This document shows positions 8,366 through 16,634 of a stretch of DNA of 64,000 nucleotides, piece by piece. The number at the start of each line of letters is the position of its first letter. Position 1 is the stretch's first letter. Made by a program: the position numbers and the translations under genes. The notes below the pieces were generated by a model. That model was given only the letters and a program-made list of their open reading frames with translations. It was not told the origin of the DNA and did no database searches. Source of the DNA: Streptomyces actinomycinicus (lineage in GTDB: Bacteria > Actinomycetota > Actinomycetes > Streptomycetales > Streptomycetaceae). Location of the stretch: contig NZ_JAERRK010000016.1 in assembly GCF_016741775.1 (NCBI RefSeq), positions 124,001-188,000 of the forward strand, read 5' to 3'.

Positions 8366-8499
8366 CGGCCGTTTGTTCCCGCCGGGTGTTCGCTCCTGGC
8401 GTTCCGGCCCGCAGCGTGTACGTCCCCTCACCGGGCTAATGTGTGCTGGGTACGGCGCGGATGATCGCGCACATCACTGACCGTCGGAGGGACATAGCC

Positions 8500-8727
8500 G
8501 TGGAGGTCAAGATCGGCGTGCAGTACGCGCCCCGCGAGATCGTTCTGGAGAGCGGTCTGAGCGTCGAGGAGGTGGAGCGTCTCGTGAGCGACGCCCTGTC
8601 CGGGAAGACGCAGCTGCTGAGCCTCCAGGACGAGAAGGGCCGCAAGGTCCTCGTGCCGACGGACCGTCTGGCGTACGTGGAGATCGGCGAGCCCACCGTG
8701 CGCAAGGTCGGATTCGGCGCGCTGTAG
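8500..8727 (+). CDS. DUF3107 family protein
   Basis: 75 residues, MEVKIGVQYAPREIVLES..., with the GTG at 8500 chosen because GGAGG lies 8-9 nt upstream and the family usually begins at MEVKIGV. DUF3107 is a small actinobacterial family of unknown function, typically encoded near a TetR regulator and a DEAD-box helicase, as here. It is cytoplasmic, with no membrane segment or cysteine. A strong hairpin terminator follows immediately. Confidence 0.9.
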   Translation: MEVKIGVQYAPREIVLESGLSVEEVERLVSDALSGKTQLLSLQDEKGRKVLVPTDRLAYVEIGEPTVRKVGFGAL

Positions 8728-8742
8728 GCCGAAGTCGTGAAA

Positions 8743-8773
8743 GGGGCCCGGCGGCCGTGTGCCGCCGGGCCCC
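8743..8773. terminator. Perfect 13-bp hairpin after DUF3107
   Basis: The arms GGGGCCCGGCGGC (8743-8755) and GCCGCCGGGCCCC (8761-8773) pair perfectly around a 5-nt loop, 16 nt after the DUF3107 stop. There is no T-run, which is usual for streptomycete terminators. Confidence 0.85.
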
Positions 8774-8897
8774 TGCGCATGCGGGGCGCACACGGACGGA
8801 GCACAAGTCCTCCACGGCGCAGGATTGCAATCCGCAGGTCACGGGTATGACGGGCTACGACCGTCGAGCCAGACCGGCCGTGGGAGGGACCCCCGAC

Positions 8898-9167
8898 ATG
8901 ATCCTGGAAGCACTCGGCGCCGCCGTGCTCGGTCTGATCCTCGCCTGGGCGGCGGCACACCGCCTCGGACACCGTCTGCCGGCCCGCCCCCTGGTGTACT
9001 CCACGGGCATCGCCGGCGCCCTCTTCGGTGACTTCGTCACCCACACCGCGCTGGGCCCCGGCCTGGCCCTGCTGAGCCTCCTGGGCTCCGCGGCCATGGC
9101 GGTGGCGTCCCTGTCCCTGCTCCTCCGTCCGACGGGCCGCCTGCGCCGACGATCGGCGACGGCGTAG
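8898..9167 (+). CDS. Small integral membrane protein, unknown function
   Basis: 89 residues from the ATG at 8898, which has GGGAGGGAC upstream. Three hydrophobic segments are visible: ILEALGAAVLGLILAWAAA, LVYSTGIAGALFGDFV and GLALLSLLGSAAMAVASLSLLL. A basic C-terminus (RRRSATA) would face the cytoplasm. It resembles the small GlsB/YmgE-type three-helix proteins in size and pattern, but I see no decisive motif. Its stop is only 31 nt from the convergent ferritin-like gene. A longer form starting about 50 nt upstream is possible but less likely. Confidence 0.7.
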   Translation: MILEALGAAVLGLILAWAAAHRLGHRLPARPLVYSTGIAGALFGDFVTHTALGPGLALLSLLGSAAMAVASLSLLLRPTGRLRRRSATA

Positions 9168-9198
9168 CCCGTCGGTTGCGCGAGGTCCCCGCAGAGCG

Positions 9199-9945
9199 CT
9201 ACGCGGCCAGTCCCAGCGCGGCCATCCGCTTGGTGTGCGCCTCCGTGATCCGCGAGAACATCTTTCCGACCTCGGCGAGATCGAACCCGTCGGCGACACC
9301 TCCCACGAGCATCGTGGACAGTGCGTCCCGGTCGGCGACGACCCGCTGGGACTGCGACAGCGCCTCGCCCATCAGCCGCCGCGCCCAGAGCGCGAGCCGG
9401 CCGCCCACGCGCGGGTCGGCGTCGATGGCGGCACGCACCTTCTCCACCGCGAACCCGGCGTGGCCCGTGTCGTCGAGCACGGCGAGCACCAGCTCGCGCG
9501 TGTCGGAGTCGAGGCGGGCGGCGACCTCCCGGTAGAAGTCGCTCGCGATCGAGTCGCCGACGTATGCCTTGACCAGGCCTTCCAGCCAGTCCGACGGCGC
9601 GGTCTGCTTGTGGAAGCCGTCGAGGGCGGCGACGAACGGGTCCATGGCGGCCGTCGGCTCCTCGCCGATCTCGGTCAGCCGGTCCCGCAGCCGCTCGAAG
9701 TGGTGGAACTCGGCCGAGGCCATCTTCGCCAGCTCGGCCTTGTCCGCGAGGGTCGGCGCCAGCTTGGCGTCCTCCGCGAGTCGCTCGAACGCCGCAAGCT
9801 CTCCGTACGCGAGGGCGCCGAGCAGGTCCACGACCGCGGCGCGGTACTGCGGGTCGGCGGACGCCTGCGTCCAGTCCTGGGCGGCGACACCGGTGGCTTC
9901 GGCGGGTTCGGCGGACGCGTTCTCAGGCTTGTCAGAGCTAGTCAT
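9199..9945 (-). CDS. Ferritin-like fold protein
   Basis: 248 residues from ATG 9945. Its helical sequence matches the ferritin-like fold seen in MiaE-type tRNA hydroxylases and related actinobacterial proteins: GALAYGELAAFERLAEDA, ASAEFHHFERLRDRL and AYVGDSIASDFYREVA supply Glu and His residues where a di-iron site would be (E-x6-E, ExxH-like). The catalytic role is unknown. It is cytoplasmic. Start choice: a GTG 9 nt upstream is also in frame, but a TATTGT hexamer 7 nt before the ATG suggests a leaderless mRNA starting there. It stands alone, divergent from the helicase gene. Confidence 0.85.
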   Translation of the reverse strand: MTSSDKPENASAEPAEATGVAAQDWTQASADPQYRAAVVDLLGALAYGELAAFERLAEDAKLAPTLADKAELAKMASAEFHHFERLRDRLTEIGEEPTAAMDPFVAALDGFHKQTAPSDWLEGLVKAYVGDSIASDFYREVAARLDSDTRELVLAVLDDTGHAGFAVEKVRAAIDADPRVGGRLALWARRLMGEALSQSQRVVADRDALSTMLVGGVADGFDLAEVGKMFSRITEAHTKRMAALGLAA

Positions 9946-9952
9946 GAGCCGC

Positions 9953-9958
9953 ACAATA
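9953..9958 (-). promoter_or_regulatory. -10-like hexamer TATTGT for the ferritin-like gene
   Basis: TATTGT lies 7 nt before the ATG at 9945, with no Shine-Dalgarno sequence between them. This fits a leaderless transcript. Confidence 0.4.
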
Positions 9959-10357
9959 GCCCGCTCGGAACACCTTCAGAGTCCCTGGTCAACCTCTGTG
10001 ACCACGACTACGTGACCAATTCGGCCATCACATGTGCGCGATTCCGGGGTATGGTGGTAATGCGCCTGCTGAGTGCGTCGACGGTGTTCGACGTGTCCCG
10101 ACGGGCTGCATGCATGAGGATGCCCGGTCGGTGGCCCGATCGGCTCCGACCCGACAGCCCTCCCCGGCCGTACGGCTCATTGCGTACGACGACCGGAGGG
10201 ACACCCTCAGCGGTACGAGCGCTAGAGCGTCGGCAGAGGTCCCGTGCTTTACGGCTGGCCCGAGTGGTTCGCCCGTATGGCAGCCGACGTCCCCGGCACG
10301 GTCCGTCAAAGACCCCCGCGCTCGCCTCGCACCGCGCCACACAGAAGAGGCATAACC
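9959..10357. other. Long region upstream of the DEAD-box helicase
   Basis: About 400 nt. It must hold the helicase promoter and probably a long 5' untranslated RNA, as is common for cold- or stress-responsive helicases. A TATGGT at 10050 could be a -10 element. The GCATGC/ATGCAT dyads near 10110 are self-complementary. An in-frame GTG at 10244 with AGAGG upstream could extend the helicase by 38 codons. Confidence 0.5.
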
Positions 10358-13102
10358 CTGACTACGACGTTTCGAGACCTCGGAATTCTGCCCGAGACCG
10401 CCGAGGCCCTGGAGGCCGTCGGCATCATCAACCCCTTCCCCATCCAGGAGATGACGCTCCCCGTCGCCCTTTCCGGCACGGACGTCATCGGCCAGGCGAA
10501 GACCGGCACCGGCAAGACGCTGGGCTTCGGTCTGCCGCTCCTGGAGCGCGTCACCGTTCCCGCCGACGTCGAGGCCGGACGCGCCGCCCCCGAAGCCCTC
10601 ACCGACGCCCCGCAGGCGCTCGTCGTCGTACCCACGCGCGAGCTGTGCACCCAGGTCACCAACGACCTGCTCACGGCCGGCAAGGTGCGTAACGTGCGCG
10701 TGCTGGCGATCTACGGCGGCCGGGCCTACGAGCCCCAGGTCGAGGCCCTGAAGAAGGGCGTCGACGTGGTCGTCGGCACCCCGGGCCGGCTGCTGGACCT
10801 CGCGGGCCAGAAGAAGCTGAACCTCAACCACATCAAGAGCCTGGTCCTGGACGAGGCCGACGAGATGCTCGACCTGGGCTTCCTGCCCGACGTCGAGAAG
10901 ATCATCAACCTGCTGCCGGCCAGGCGCCAGACCATGCTGTTCTCGGCCACCATGCCGGGCGCGGTCATCGGCCTCGCGCGCCGGTACATGTCGCAGCCCA
11001 CGCACATCCGCGCCACCGCGCCGGACGACGAGGGCGTGACGGTCGCGAACATCAAGCAGTTCGTCTACCGCGCCCACTCCATGGACAAGCCGGAGATGGT
11101 CGCCCGCATCCTGCAGGCCGAGGGCCGCGGGCTGGCGATGATCTTCTGCCGCACCAAGCGCACCGCGGCCGACATCGCCGAGCAGCTCCAGCGCCGCGGC
11201 TTCGCCTCCGGCGCCGTCCACGGCGACCTCGGCCAGGGCGCCCGCGAGCAGGCGCTGCGCGCCTTCCGCAACGGCAAGGTCGACGTCCTCGTCTGCACCG
11301 ACGTCGCCGCGCGCGGCATCGACGTCGAGGGCGTGACCCACGTCATCAACTACCAGTCCCCCGAGGACGAGAAGACGTACCTGCACCGCGTCGGCCGCAC
11401 CGGCCGGGCGGGCGCCAAGGGTACGGCGATCACGTTCGTCGACTGGGACGACATCCCGCGCTGGCAGCTGATCAACAAGGCGCTGGAGCTGGACTTCAAC
11501 GACCCGGCCGAGACGTACTCGAGTTCTCCGCACCTGTTCTCCGACCTCGGCATCCCCGAGGGCACGAAGGGCATACTGCCTCGTTCCGAGCGGACCCGTG
11601 CCGGTCTGGGCGCGGAGGAGCTGGAGGACCTGGGCGAGACCGGCGGGCGTGGCGCGCGCGGCCGTGGTGGCCGTGGTGGCCGGGCCGAGTCGGCCCCGGC
11701 CGAGCGTGAGCGTCCGGCCCGTACGCCGCGTCGTCGCCGCCGCACCCGCGGTGGTGCCGCGCTGGACGCCTCCCCCGCCGCGTCGGCGCCTGCCGCCGAG
11801 ACCGCCGGTACGGAGGAGGCTCCCGCCGGGACCCGCACGCCGCGCCGCCGTCGCCGTACGCGCGGCGGAGCGACGTCGGAGCCGGTGACGGCCGCCGCGG
11901 CGCCCGTGACGACCGACGAGGCCGCCGTCGAGACGGTGACCACGGCGGAAGGTCCCGCCGTGGTGGACTCCCCGGACAAGCCGCGTCGCCGCCGGACCCG
12001 CAAGGCCGCCGCGGCGGAGACCGCGGTCACGTCCGCGCCGGTGACGGAGCCGACGGTGACCCCGGCCCCTGCGGCCGAGCCCGTGATCGCGGACGGCCCG
12101 GTGGCGGAGCCCACGCCCGAGGCCGCTCCGGCGGCGGAGGCCAAGCCGCGTCGCCGCACCCGCAAGACGGCCGAGCCGGCCGCCCAGGCGGAAGCGGCGC
12201 TGGACACGGCGGAGGCCGCCGAGACGAAGCCGCGCCGCACCCGCAAGACCGCGGCCGCCGCCGAAGCCGCCGTGGACACCGCGGAAGCCACCGAGGCCAA
12301 GCCGCGCCGCACCCGCAAGGCAACGGCAACGGTCACCGAGGCCCCCGAGGCCGAGGCCAAGCCCCGCCGCACCCGCAAGACCGCCGCCACCGCACCGGAG
12401 GCCCCCGAGGCCGAGGCCGAGGCCAAGCCCCGCCGCACCCGCAAGACCGCCGCTGCCGCCGAAGCCGCCGTGGACACCGCGGAAGCCACCGAGGCCAAGC
12501 CGCGCCGCACCCGCAAGGCAACGGCAACGGTCACCGAGGCCCCCGAGGCCAAGCCCCGCCGCACCCGCAAGACCGCCGCTGCCGCCGAAGCCGCCGTGGA
12601 CACCGCGGAAGCCACTGAGGCCAAGCCGCGCCGCACCCGCAAGGCAACGGCAACGGTCACCGAGGCCCCCGAGGCCGAGGCCAAGCCCCGCCGCACCCGC
12701 AAGACCGCGGCCGCCGCCGAAGCCGCCGTGGACACCGCCGAGGCGACCGAGGCCAAGCCGCGCCGCACGCGGAAGACCGCCGCCACCGCACCGGAGGCCC
12801 CCGAGGCCGAGGCCGAGGCCAAGCCCCGCCGCACCCGCAAGACCGCGGCCGCCGCCGAAGCCACGGTCGACGGGGAAGCGGTCGCCGCTCCGAAGGCGCG
12901 GCGCACCCGTAAGGCCGTTGCCGAGGCCGCCGCTCCGGGGATTCCGGCGCAGGCGACCGAGGAGCCCGAGGTCAAGCCGCGGCGCCGGACCCGCAAGACC
13001 GCGGCGTCCGCTGCCGAGGCGGCCGGTGAGGGCACCGAGTCGGCGCCCAAGCCGCGCCGCGCTCGTAAGGCGACGGCTGCCGTGGAGGCCCCGGACGCCT
13101 GA
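10358..13102 (+). CDS. DEAD-box RNA helicase with a long basic repeat tail
   Basis: 914 residues from a CTG (LTTTFRDLGILPE) with AGAAGAGG upstream, the position where homologues begin. No ATG, GTG or TTG lies there; the nearest canonical alternative is GTG 10244, which would add 38 residues containing the rare codons AGA AGA and ATA. The helicase core covers residues 1-430: Q motif, AKTGTGKT (47-54), PTRELCTQV, LDEADEMLD (near 163), SAT (near 197), TDVAARGIDV and HRVGRTGRAG (near 346). The remaining 485 residues are disordered and built from ten exact KPRRTRK motifs alternating with Ala/Glu/Thr-rich spacers, plus RRRRRTRGG boxes. The core should unwind structured RNA in ribosome assembly or mRNA decay. 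The tail probably binds RNA non-specifically. Confidence 0.93.
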   Translation: MTTTFRDLGILPETAEALEAVGIINPFPIQEMTLPVALSGTDVIGQAKTGTGKTLGFGLPLLERVTVPADVEAGRAAPEALTDAPQALVVVPTRELCTQVTNDLLTAGKVRNVRVLAIYGGRAYEPQVEALKKGVDVVVGTPGRLLDLAGQKKLNLNHIKSLVLDEADEMLDLGFLPDVEKIINLLPARRQTMLFSATMPGAVIGLARRYMSQPTHIRATAPDDEGVTVANIKQFVYRAHSMDKPEMVARILQAEGRGLAMIFCRTKRTAADIAEQLQRRGFASGAVHGDLGQGAREQALRAFRNGKVDVLVCTDVAARGIDVEGVTHVINYQSPEDEKTYLHRVGRTGRAGAKGTAITFVDWDDIPRWQLINKALELDFNDPAETYSSSPHLFSDLGIPEGTKGILPRSERTRAGLGAEELEDLGETGGRGARGRGGRGGRAESAPAERERPARTPRRRRRTRGGAALDASPAASAPAAETAGTEEAPAGTRTPRRRRRTRGGATSEPVTAAAAPVTTDEAAVETVTTAEGPAVVDSPDKPRRRRTRKAAAAETAVTSAPVTEPTVTPAPAAEPVIADGPVAEPTPEAAPAAEAKPRRRTRKTAEPAAQAEAALDTAEAAETKPRRTRKTAAAAEAAVDTAEATEAKPRRTRKATATVTEAPEAEAKPRRTRKTAATAPEAPEAEAEAKPRRTRKTAAAAEAAVDTAEATEAKPRRTRKATATVTEAPEAKPRRTRKTAAAAEAAVDTAEATEAKPRRTRKATATVTEAPEAEAKPRRTRKTAAAAEAAVDTAEATEAKPRRTRKTAATAPEAPEAEAEAKPRRTRKTAAAAEATVDGEAVAAPKARRTRKAVAEAAAPGIPAQATEEPEVKPRRRTRKTAASAAEAAGEGTESAPKPRRARKATAAVEAPDA
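12150..12890. repeat. In-frame repeats coding the helicase tail
   Basis: Alternating units of about 72 nt (coding KPRRTRK plus TAAAAEAAVDTAEATEA) and 54-66 nt (coding KPRRTRK plus ATATVTEAPEA or TAATAPEAPEAEA). Several copies are identical or nearly so at the DNA level, including synonymous positions, which points to recent duplication. All units are multiples of 3 nt, so the reading frame is kept. Confidence 0.9.
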
Positions 13103-13159
13103 TCCGGCGCCGCGCGCACCGCGGCAGAGCAGGCCGGTCCGATGGCCGGTCCCACACCA

Positions 13160-13400
13160 GTGGGCCCGGCCATCGGCGTCTCCACCCACACCAAGGCACC
13201 CCGGTGCCAGTCAGCCCTAAGGCCGGGCCCACCCAGCGGACAGTGCCGGTCAGCCCCCAGCTCGGGCCCAGCCCCAGCGGGCCCGCCATCCGCGTCTCCA
13301 CCCACGCCAAGGCGCTCCGGTGCCGGTCAGCCTCGAGCCCAGGCCCACCCTCACCGGACCCGTCATCCGCGTCTCTCCCCCCACGTCAGGGCACCCCGGT
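13160..13400. repeat. Degenerate tandem repeat downstream of the helicase gene
   Basis: Three imperfect copies begin near 13162, 13279 and 13356. Each has a block like GGGCCCGCCATCCGCGTCTC followed by a CACCC...CCAAGG segment and then CGGTGCCGGTCAGCC. Spacing is irregular (about 117 and 77 nt). No reading frame with streptomycete codon bias runs through the 429-nt gap between helicase and hydrolase. Confidence 0.7.
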
Positions 13401-13518
13401 GATGGTCCTCGTCGCATGGTCGGGTGCCCCAGGTCCGGGCGCTTGGTTCCCGCTCGTCTCCGTCCGCCCCGGCATTCCGTCGTCCCCCACCCGGAACCCA
13501 CCCCCCGTCCCCGCCAGA

Positions 13519-13524
13519 TAGCCT
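13519..13524 (+). promoter_or_regulatory. -10-like hexamer TAGCCT for a leaderless hydrolase mRNA
   Basis: TAGCCT ends 6 nt before the ATG at 13531. No ribosome-binding site is present, so transcription probably starts at the start codon. Confidence 0.45.
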
Positions 13525-13530
13525 CTCTCC

Positions 13531-14415
13531 ATGAGCAGGCCTCCCACCTTCGTTCCGCCGCCCGGTGCCCGTGTGTACTCCCTTGCCACGGCTCGGGGTG
13601 ACTTCGCCGTGGTCGACGCTCCCGTGGCCGTCGGTGTCGAGCCGAAGGGTGTCGCGCTGCTGCTGCCGGGCTTCACCGGGAGCAAGGAGGACTTCAACCC
13701 GCTGCACGTGCCGCTCGCCGAGCGCGGGTACCGGACCGTGGCGGTGGACGGGCGTGGCCAGTTCGAGTCGGACGGGCCCGTGACCGACGAAGCCGCCTAC
13801 GCCCAGGAGGAGCTGGCGCTGGACGTGCTGGCCCAAGCCGAGGCGATCGGCGGTCCGGTGCATCTGCTGGGGCACTCGCTCGGCGGCCAGATCTCGCGGG
13901 CGGCCGTTCTGGTGGACCACTCGCCGTTCCGGTCGCTCACCCTGATGGCGTCGGGACCGGCGCAGATCTCGCCGCCCCAGCAGGAGCGGGTGAAGCTGCT
14001 GCAGGACGCGCTCGCGGTGCTGAGCATGGCGGAGGTCTGGGAGACGATCCAGGCGATGGAGCCGCCGGAGGAGACCGAGACGCCCTCGCTCGACGGCGGT
14101 CTCGACGACCGGGACGACCTGCGGCGCCGCTGGCTGGGCACCAAGCCTGCCCAACTCCTGTCCACCGGTCACCAGTTGTGCACCGAACCGGACCGGGTCG
14201 CCGAACTGGCGGCCCTGCCGCTGCCGTTCCACGTCCTGTCGGGCTCGCGGGACGACACCTGGCCGGTGCCGTTGCTCGACGACATGGCGGTGCGGCTGAA
14301 GGCGTGGCGTACGGTCGTCCAGGGTGCCGAGCACTCCCCCAACACCGACCGCCCGCTGGAGACGGCTCGCGCGATCGCCGACTTCTGGGACACCACCCCG
14401 AACGGCACCCGCTAG
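13531..14415 (+). CDS. Alpha/beta-fold hydrolase
   Basis: 294 residues with the complete Ser hydrolase layout: LLLPGFTGSKEDF (oxyanion loop), VDGRGQFESDGP, nucleophile elbow GHSLGG, SGSRDDTWP (acid) and GAEHSP (His). It is similar to lysophospholipase/BioH-like esterases; no specific substrate can be named. Cytoplasmic, no signal peptide. The last codons and the TAG stop form the first unit of a 30-bp tandem repeat that continues past the gene. The gene is convergent with the NYN-domain gene. Confidence 0.9.
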   Translation: MSRPPTFVPPPGARVYSLATARGDFAVVDAPVAVGVEPKGVALLLPGFTGSKEDFNPLHVPLAERGYRTVAVDGRGQFESDGPVTDEAAYAQEELALDVLAQAEAIGGPVHLLGHSLGGQISRAAVLVDHSPFRSLTLMASGPAQISPPQQERVKLLQDALAVLSMAEVWETIQAMEPPEETETPSLDGGLDDRDDLRRRWLGTKPAQLLSTGHQLCTEPDRVAELAALPLPFHVLSGSRDDTWPVPLLDDMAVRLKAWRTVVQGAEHSPNTDRPLETARAIADFWDTTPNGTR

Positions 14416-14482
14416 CCCGGGCCGCCACCGAACGGCACCCACCAGCCCAGGCCGACACCGAACGGCACCCGCAGCCGGCGCG
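14401..14482. repeat. 30-bp tandem repeat spanning the hydrolase stop codon
   Basis: Units at 14401-14430 and 14431-14460, with a partial third from 14461, begin AACGGCACCC and end CCACCG or ACACCG. The first unit contains the last codons and the TAG stop (14413-14415) of the hydrolase gene, so the array appears to have grown from the gene end into the convergent gap. Confidence 0.85.
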
Positions 14483-15388
14483 CTAGTACTGCGCCTGGAG
14501 GTGCTCCCAGAAGCCGTCCCGGAGGGCGCGGCGGAGGTCGGCCTGGCCGCGCATGGAGTACTGGAGCAGGTCCTCGGCCTCGACCAGCAGGTCCTGGTCG
14601 ACAGAGCCGGGCAGGTAGGGATGGCCGGGCAGCAGTTCGACGAGTGCTTCGCGGCCCCGGGAGGCGAGCCACTTCGCGGCGATCTGGGCGCCGACGAAGC
14701 GGACGTCCTCGCGACTGGGCCGGGCGCCGGCGGTGGCCTCGTACGCGGCGGCCGTACGCCGGGAGACATACGGCTTGAAGAACTCCAGGTCGAACGTGCG
14801 CTGGCTGTCGACCTCCCAGAGCAGCGGCTCGGCCTGGTTGCGGCCCTCGGGGGCCTCGATGCCCCAGAGGTGCACGCGGGCGCCGTACCCCTGGGCCGCC
14901 TCGACCGCCGAGACGAGGTCCTCGTCGCCGCCGAGGAGGGCCGCGTCACTGATCGCGCGGTGCCGGGCGAGGGACTCCAGGTCCGAGCGGATCAGCGAGT
15001 CGACGCCCTTCTGCTGGTTGTTGGCGTTGAGGTTGCCGAGGCGGACCTTCACGTCGGGCAGTTCGGCGATGGACTGCTGCTCGGCGGTGTGGATGCGGCG
15101 GCGGGCTCCGTCGTACCAGTACACGCGCAGCAGCCGGCTGTCCGCGAAGATGGTGCGGGCCCTGTCGATCAGCGCGTCGATGAGCCCTTCGGCGTCGAGG
15201 TCGAAGGCCCGGCGGTCCTCGGTTCCGGCGACCAGCCGCCCGGCGGCTGCGTACAGATAACCCGCGTCGACGAAGATCGCGTGGGTCGAGGGCGTCTTCG
15301 CCACCTCGGCGAGCATGCGTTCCAGCAGCTCGTTCGTGTGGTCGATGCGGGCGCCCAGGGCGGCCAGGTCGTCGTTCATCTCCTCCAT
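14483..15388 (-). CDS. NYN-domain (PIN-like) nuclease
   Basis: 301 residues. The NYN fold is visible from THAIFVDAGYLYAAAGR (first catalytic Asp), through LRVYWYDGARR, to SDAALLGGDEDLVSAVEAA, which carries the acidic residues that bind the metal ion in PIN-like nucleases. The segment NNQQKGVDSLIRSDLESLA supplies another conserved Asp. These proteins are predicted RNases; the target is unknown. The C-terminal 110 residues look like a helical extension that binds no recognisable ligand. Start: ATG 15388 (MEEMNDD) is chosen. The second ATG at 15379 is possible, but GGAGGAG directly abuts it. Cytoplasmic. Confidence 0.88.
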   Translation of the reverse strand: MEEMNDDLAALGARIDHTNELLERMLAEVAKTPSTHAIFVDAGYLYAAAGRLVAGTEDRRAFDLDAEGLIDALIDRARTIFADSRLLRVYWYDGARRRIHTAEQQSIAELPDVKVRLGNLNANNQQKGVDSLIRSDLESLARHRAISDAALLGGDEDLVSAVEAAQGYGARVHLWGIEAPEGRNQAEPLLWEVDSQRTFDLEFFKPYVSRRTAAAYEATAGARPSREDVRFVGAQIAAKWLASRGREALVELLPGHPYLPGSVDQDLLVEAEDLLQYSMRGQADLRRALRDGFWEHLQAQY

Positions 15389-15596
15389 TGTCCCGGGGGT
15401 CACGCTGCGAACACAACCGGTCCCCGTCGGTCCGGAACCCACTGCTTACCGGTCAGTAGTTAGACGTTCGAAAAATTTCTTTAGCGTAGGGAATGTTTGT
15501 AACAAGCAGCACGTTGACTACCTACGTCACCGGATACCCATCCGGTGCACTCGAGTAGTTCTCCGCAGGAGGATGACCAGACGAAGGGAGAAGCCC

Positions 15597-15749
15597 ATGC
15601 GCTTCGAAATCATGCGACTCGACGAGGTCGACGGCACCCCCGTGGACAGCACCGTCGTGGACGCCGCCTCCGTCAACCGGATCGTTCAGCAGGCCGCCGC
15701 CATCGGACAGCGCCTGTGGATCCGCCCGGCCGAGACCACGGTCTCGTAA
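15597..15749 (+). CDS. Small conserved protein, 50 residues, unknown function
   Basis: MRFEIMRLDEVDGTPVDSTV..., ending RLWIRPAETTVS. The ATG has GAAGGGAG 7 nt upstream. No domain is recognised, but codon usage is typical and a strong terminator follows, so it is probably a real single-gene transcript. The upstream region (15440-15520) is relatively AT-rich for this chromosome and likely holds its promoter. The small size and beta-rich look would allow a single folded domain. Confidence 0.75.
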   Translation: MRFEIMRLDEVDGTPVDSTVVDAASVNRIVQQAAAIGQRLWIRPAETTVS

Positions 15750-15782
15750 CCCGCACGCACGGGCGTTCGCCACTCAAGCTTT

Positions 15783-15820
15783 CCGGGGGAGCCGAGCCCA
15801 CGAGGGCTCAGCTCCCCCGG
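15783..15820. terminator. 17-bp hairpin between convergent genes
   Basis: The arms CCGGGGGAGCCGAGCCC (15783-15799) and 15804-15820 pair over 17 bp with one mismatch and an ACGA loop. It lies 34 nt after the small gene and overlaps the last codons of marC, so it can serve as a bidirectional terminator. Confidence 0.88.
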
Positions 15821-16413
15821 ATCACCTGAGTGACCCCGTTGATGATCTGCTGCACGGCGATCGCGGAGAGCATCATGCCCGCGAGCCGCGTCACCAGGAC
15901 GACACCGCCGTCCTTGATGACCCGGATGATGAGCAGCGAATAGCGCATCACCAGCCACAGGACGACGTGGATCGCGAGGATCGCCGACCACACCGAGACC
16001 TGCATGGCGACACTGTCGGCCTTCTGCACGGCGAGGATCACGGACACGATGGCGCCGGGACCCGCCAGCAGCGGCATGCCCAGCGGTACGAGGGCGACGT
16101 TCACGTCCTTGGTCTGCTTCGGCTCGTCGGTCTTGCCGGTGAGCAGGTCGAGCGCGATCAGCAGGAGCAGCAGCCCGCCCGCGATCATCAGCGCGGGCAC
16201 GGACACGTGCAGGTAGTCGAGGATCTGGTGGCCCAGGACGCCGAAGACGGCGATGACCCCGCCCGCCACACAGACGGCCTGGAAGGCCATCCGCTTCTGC
16301 ACCTTGGCCGGCCGGCCGGCGGTCAGGGCGAGGAAGATCGGGGTGATCCCCGGGGGATCCATGATGACGAAAAGGGTCAGGAACAGAGAGCCGAAGATGG
16401 CGACGTCGAACAT
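15808..16413 (-). CDS. marC: MarC family integral membrane protein
   Basis: 201 residues, the usual length for MarC/NAAT proteins. Six hydrophobic helices are visible. The family signature is at the start of the protein (FVIMDPPGITPIFLAL), and a second half-repeat holds the loop GMPLLAGPGAIVSVIL. The family is named after the E. coli marRAB neighbour, but its transport substrate is not established; it is not a proven drug pump. Inner-membrane location. The 3' end lies inside a strong bidirectional terminator hairpin. Confidence 0.93.
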   Translation of the reverse strand: MFDVAIFGSLFLTLFVIMDPPGITPIFLALTAGRPAKVQKRMAFQAVCVAGGVIAVFGVLGHQILDYLHVSVPALMIAGGLLLLLIALDLLTGKTDEPKQTKDVNVALVPLGMPLLAGPGAIVSVILAVQKADSVAMQVSVWSAILAIHVVLWLVMRYSLLIIRVIKDGGVVLVTRLAGMMLSAIAVQQIINGVTQVIRGS

Positions 16414-16470
16414 GGTGTTGCTACAGGCCTTGCTGGGAGAGACGAACTGATACGGACGGGAGGGCGGCGC

Positions 16471-16620
16471 GAGCCGACGCGGAACGTGAGCCGGCGCGGA
16501 CAGTGAGCTGAGCCGGAACCGGACGACCAGGCAGAGCGTGAGCCGACGCGGAACGGGATGCCGACGCAGAGCGAGCCGACGCGTCGCGGGGACCGACGTG
16601 GACCGGGAGGCGACGTGGAG
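16471..16620. repeat. Irregular repeats upstream of marC
   Basis: GAGCCGACGCGGAACG occurs exactly at 16471-16486 and 16540-16555, with at least four diverged copies (GAGCCGGCGCGGAC, GAGCCGACGCGTCG and similar) in the 221-nt gap between marC and the PHP gene. No gene is visible in the gap. Confidence 0.65.
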
Positions 16621-16634
16621 CGGCCCCTGGGGGC

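Noticed and set aside
10028..13189. 1053-codon open frame antisense to the helicase
   Set aside because: Shadow frame created by the high-GC codon bias and the repeats of the helicase gene; its sequence is low-complexity Gly/Arg/Leu without any domain, and it has no ribosome-binding site.
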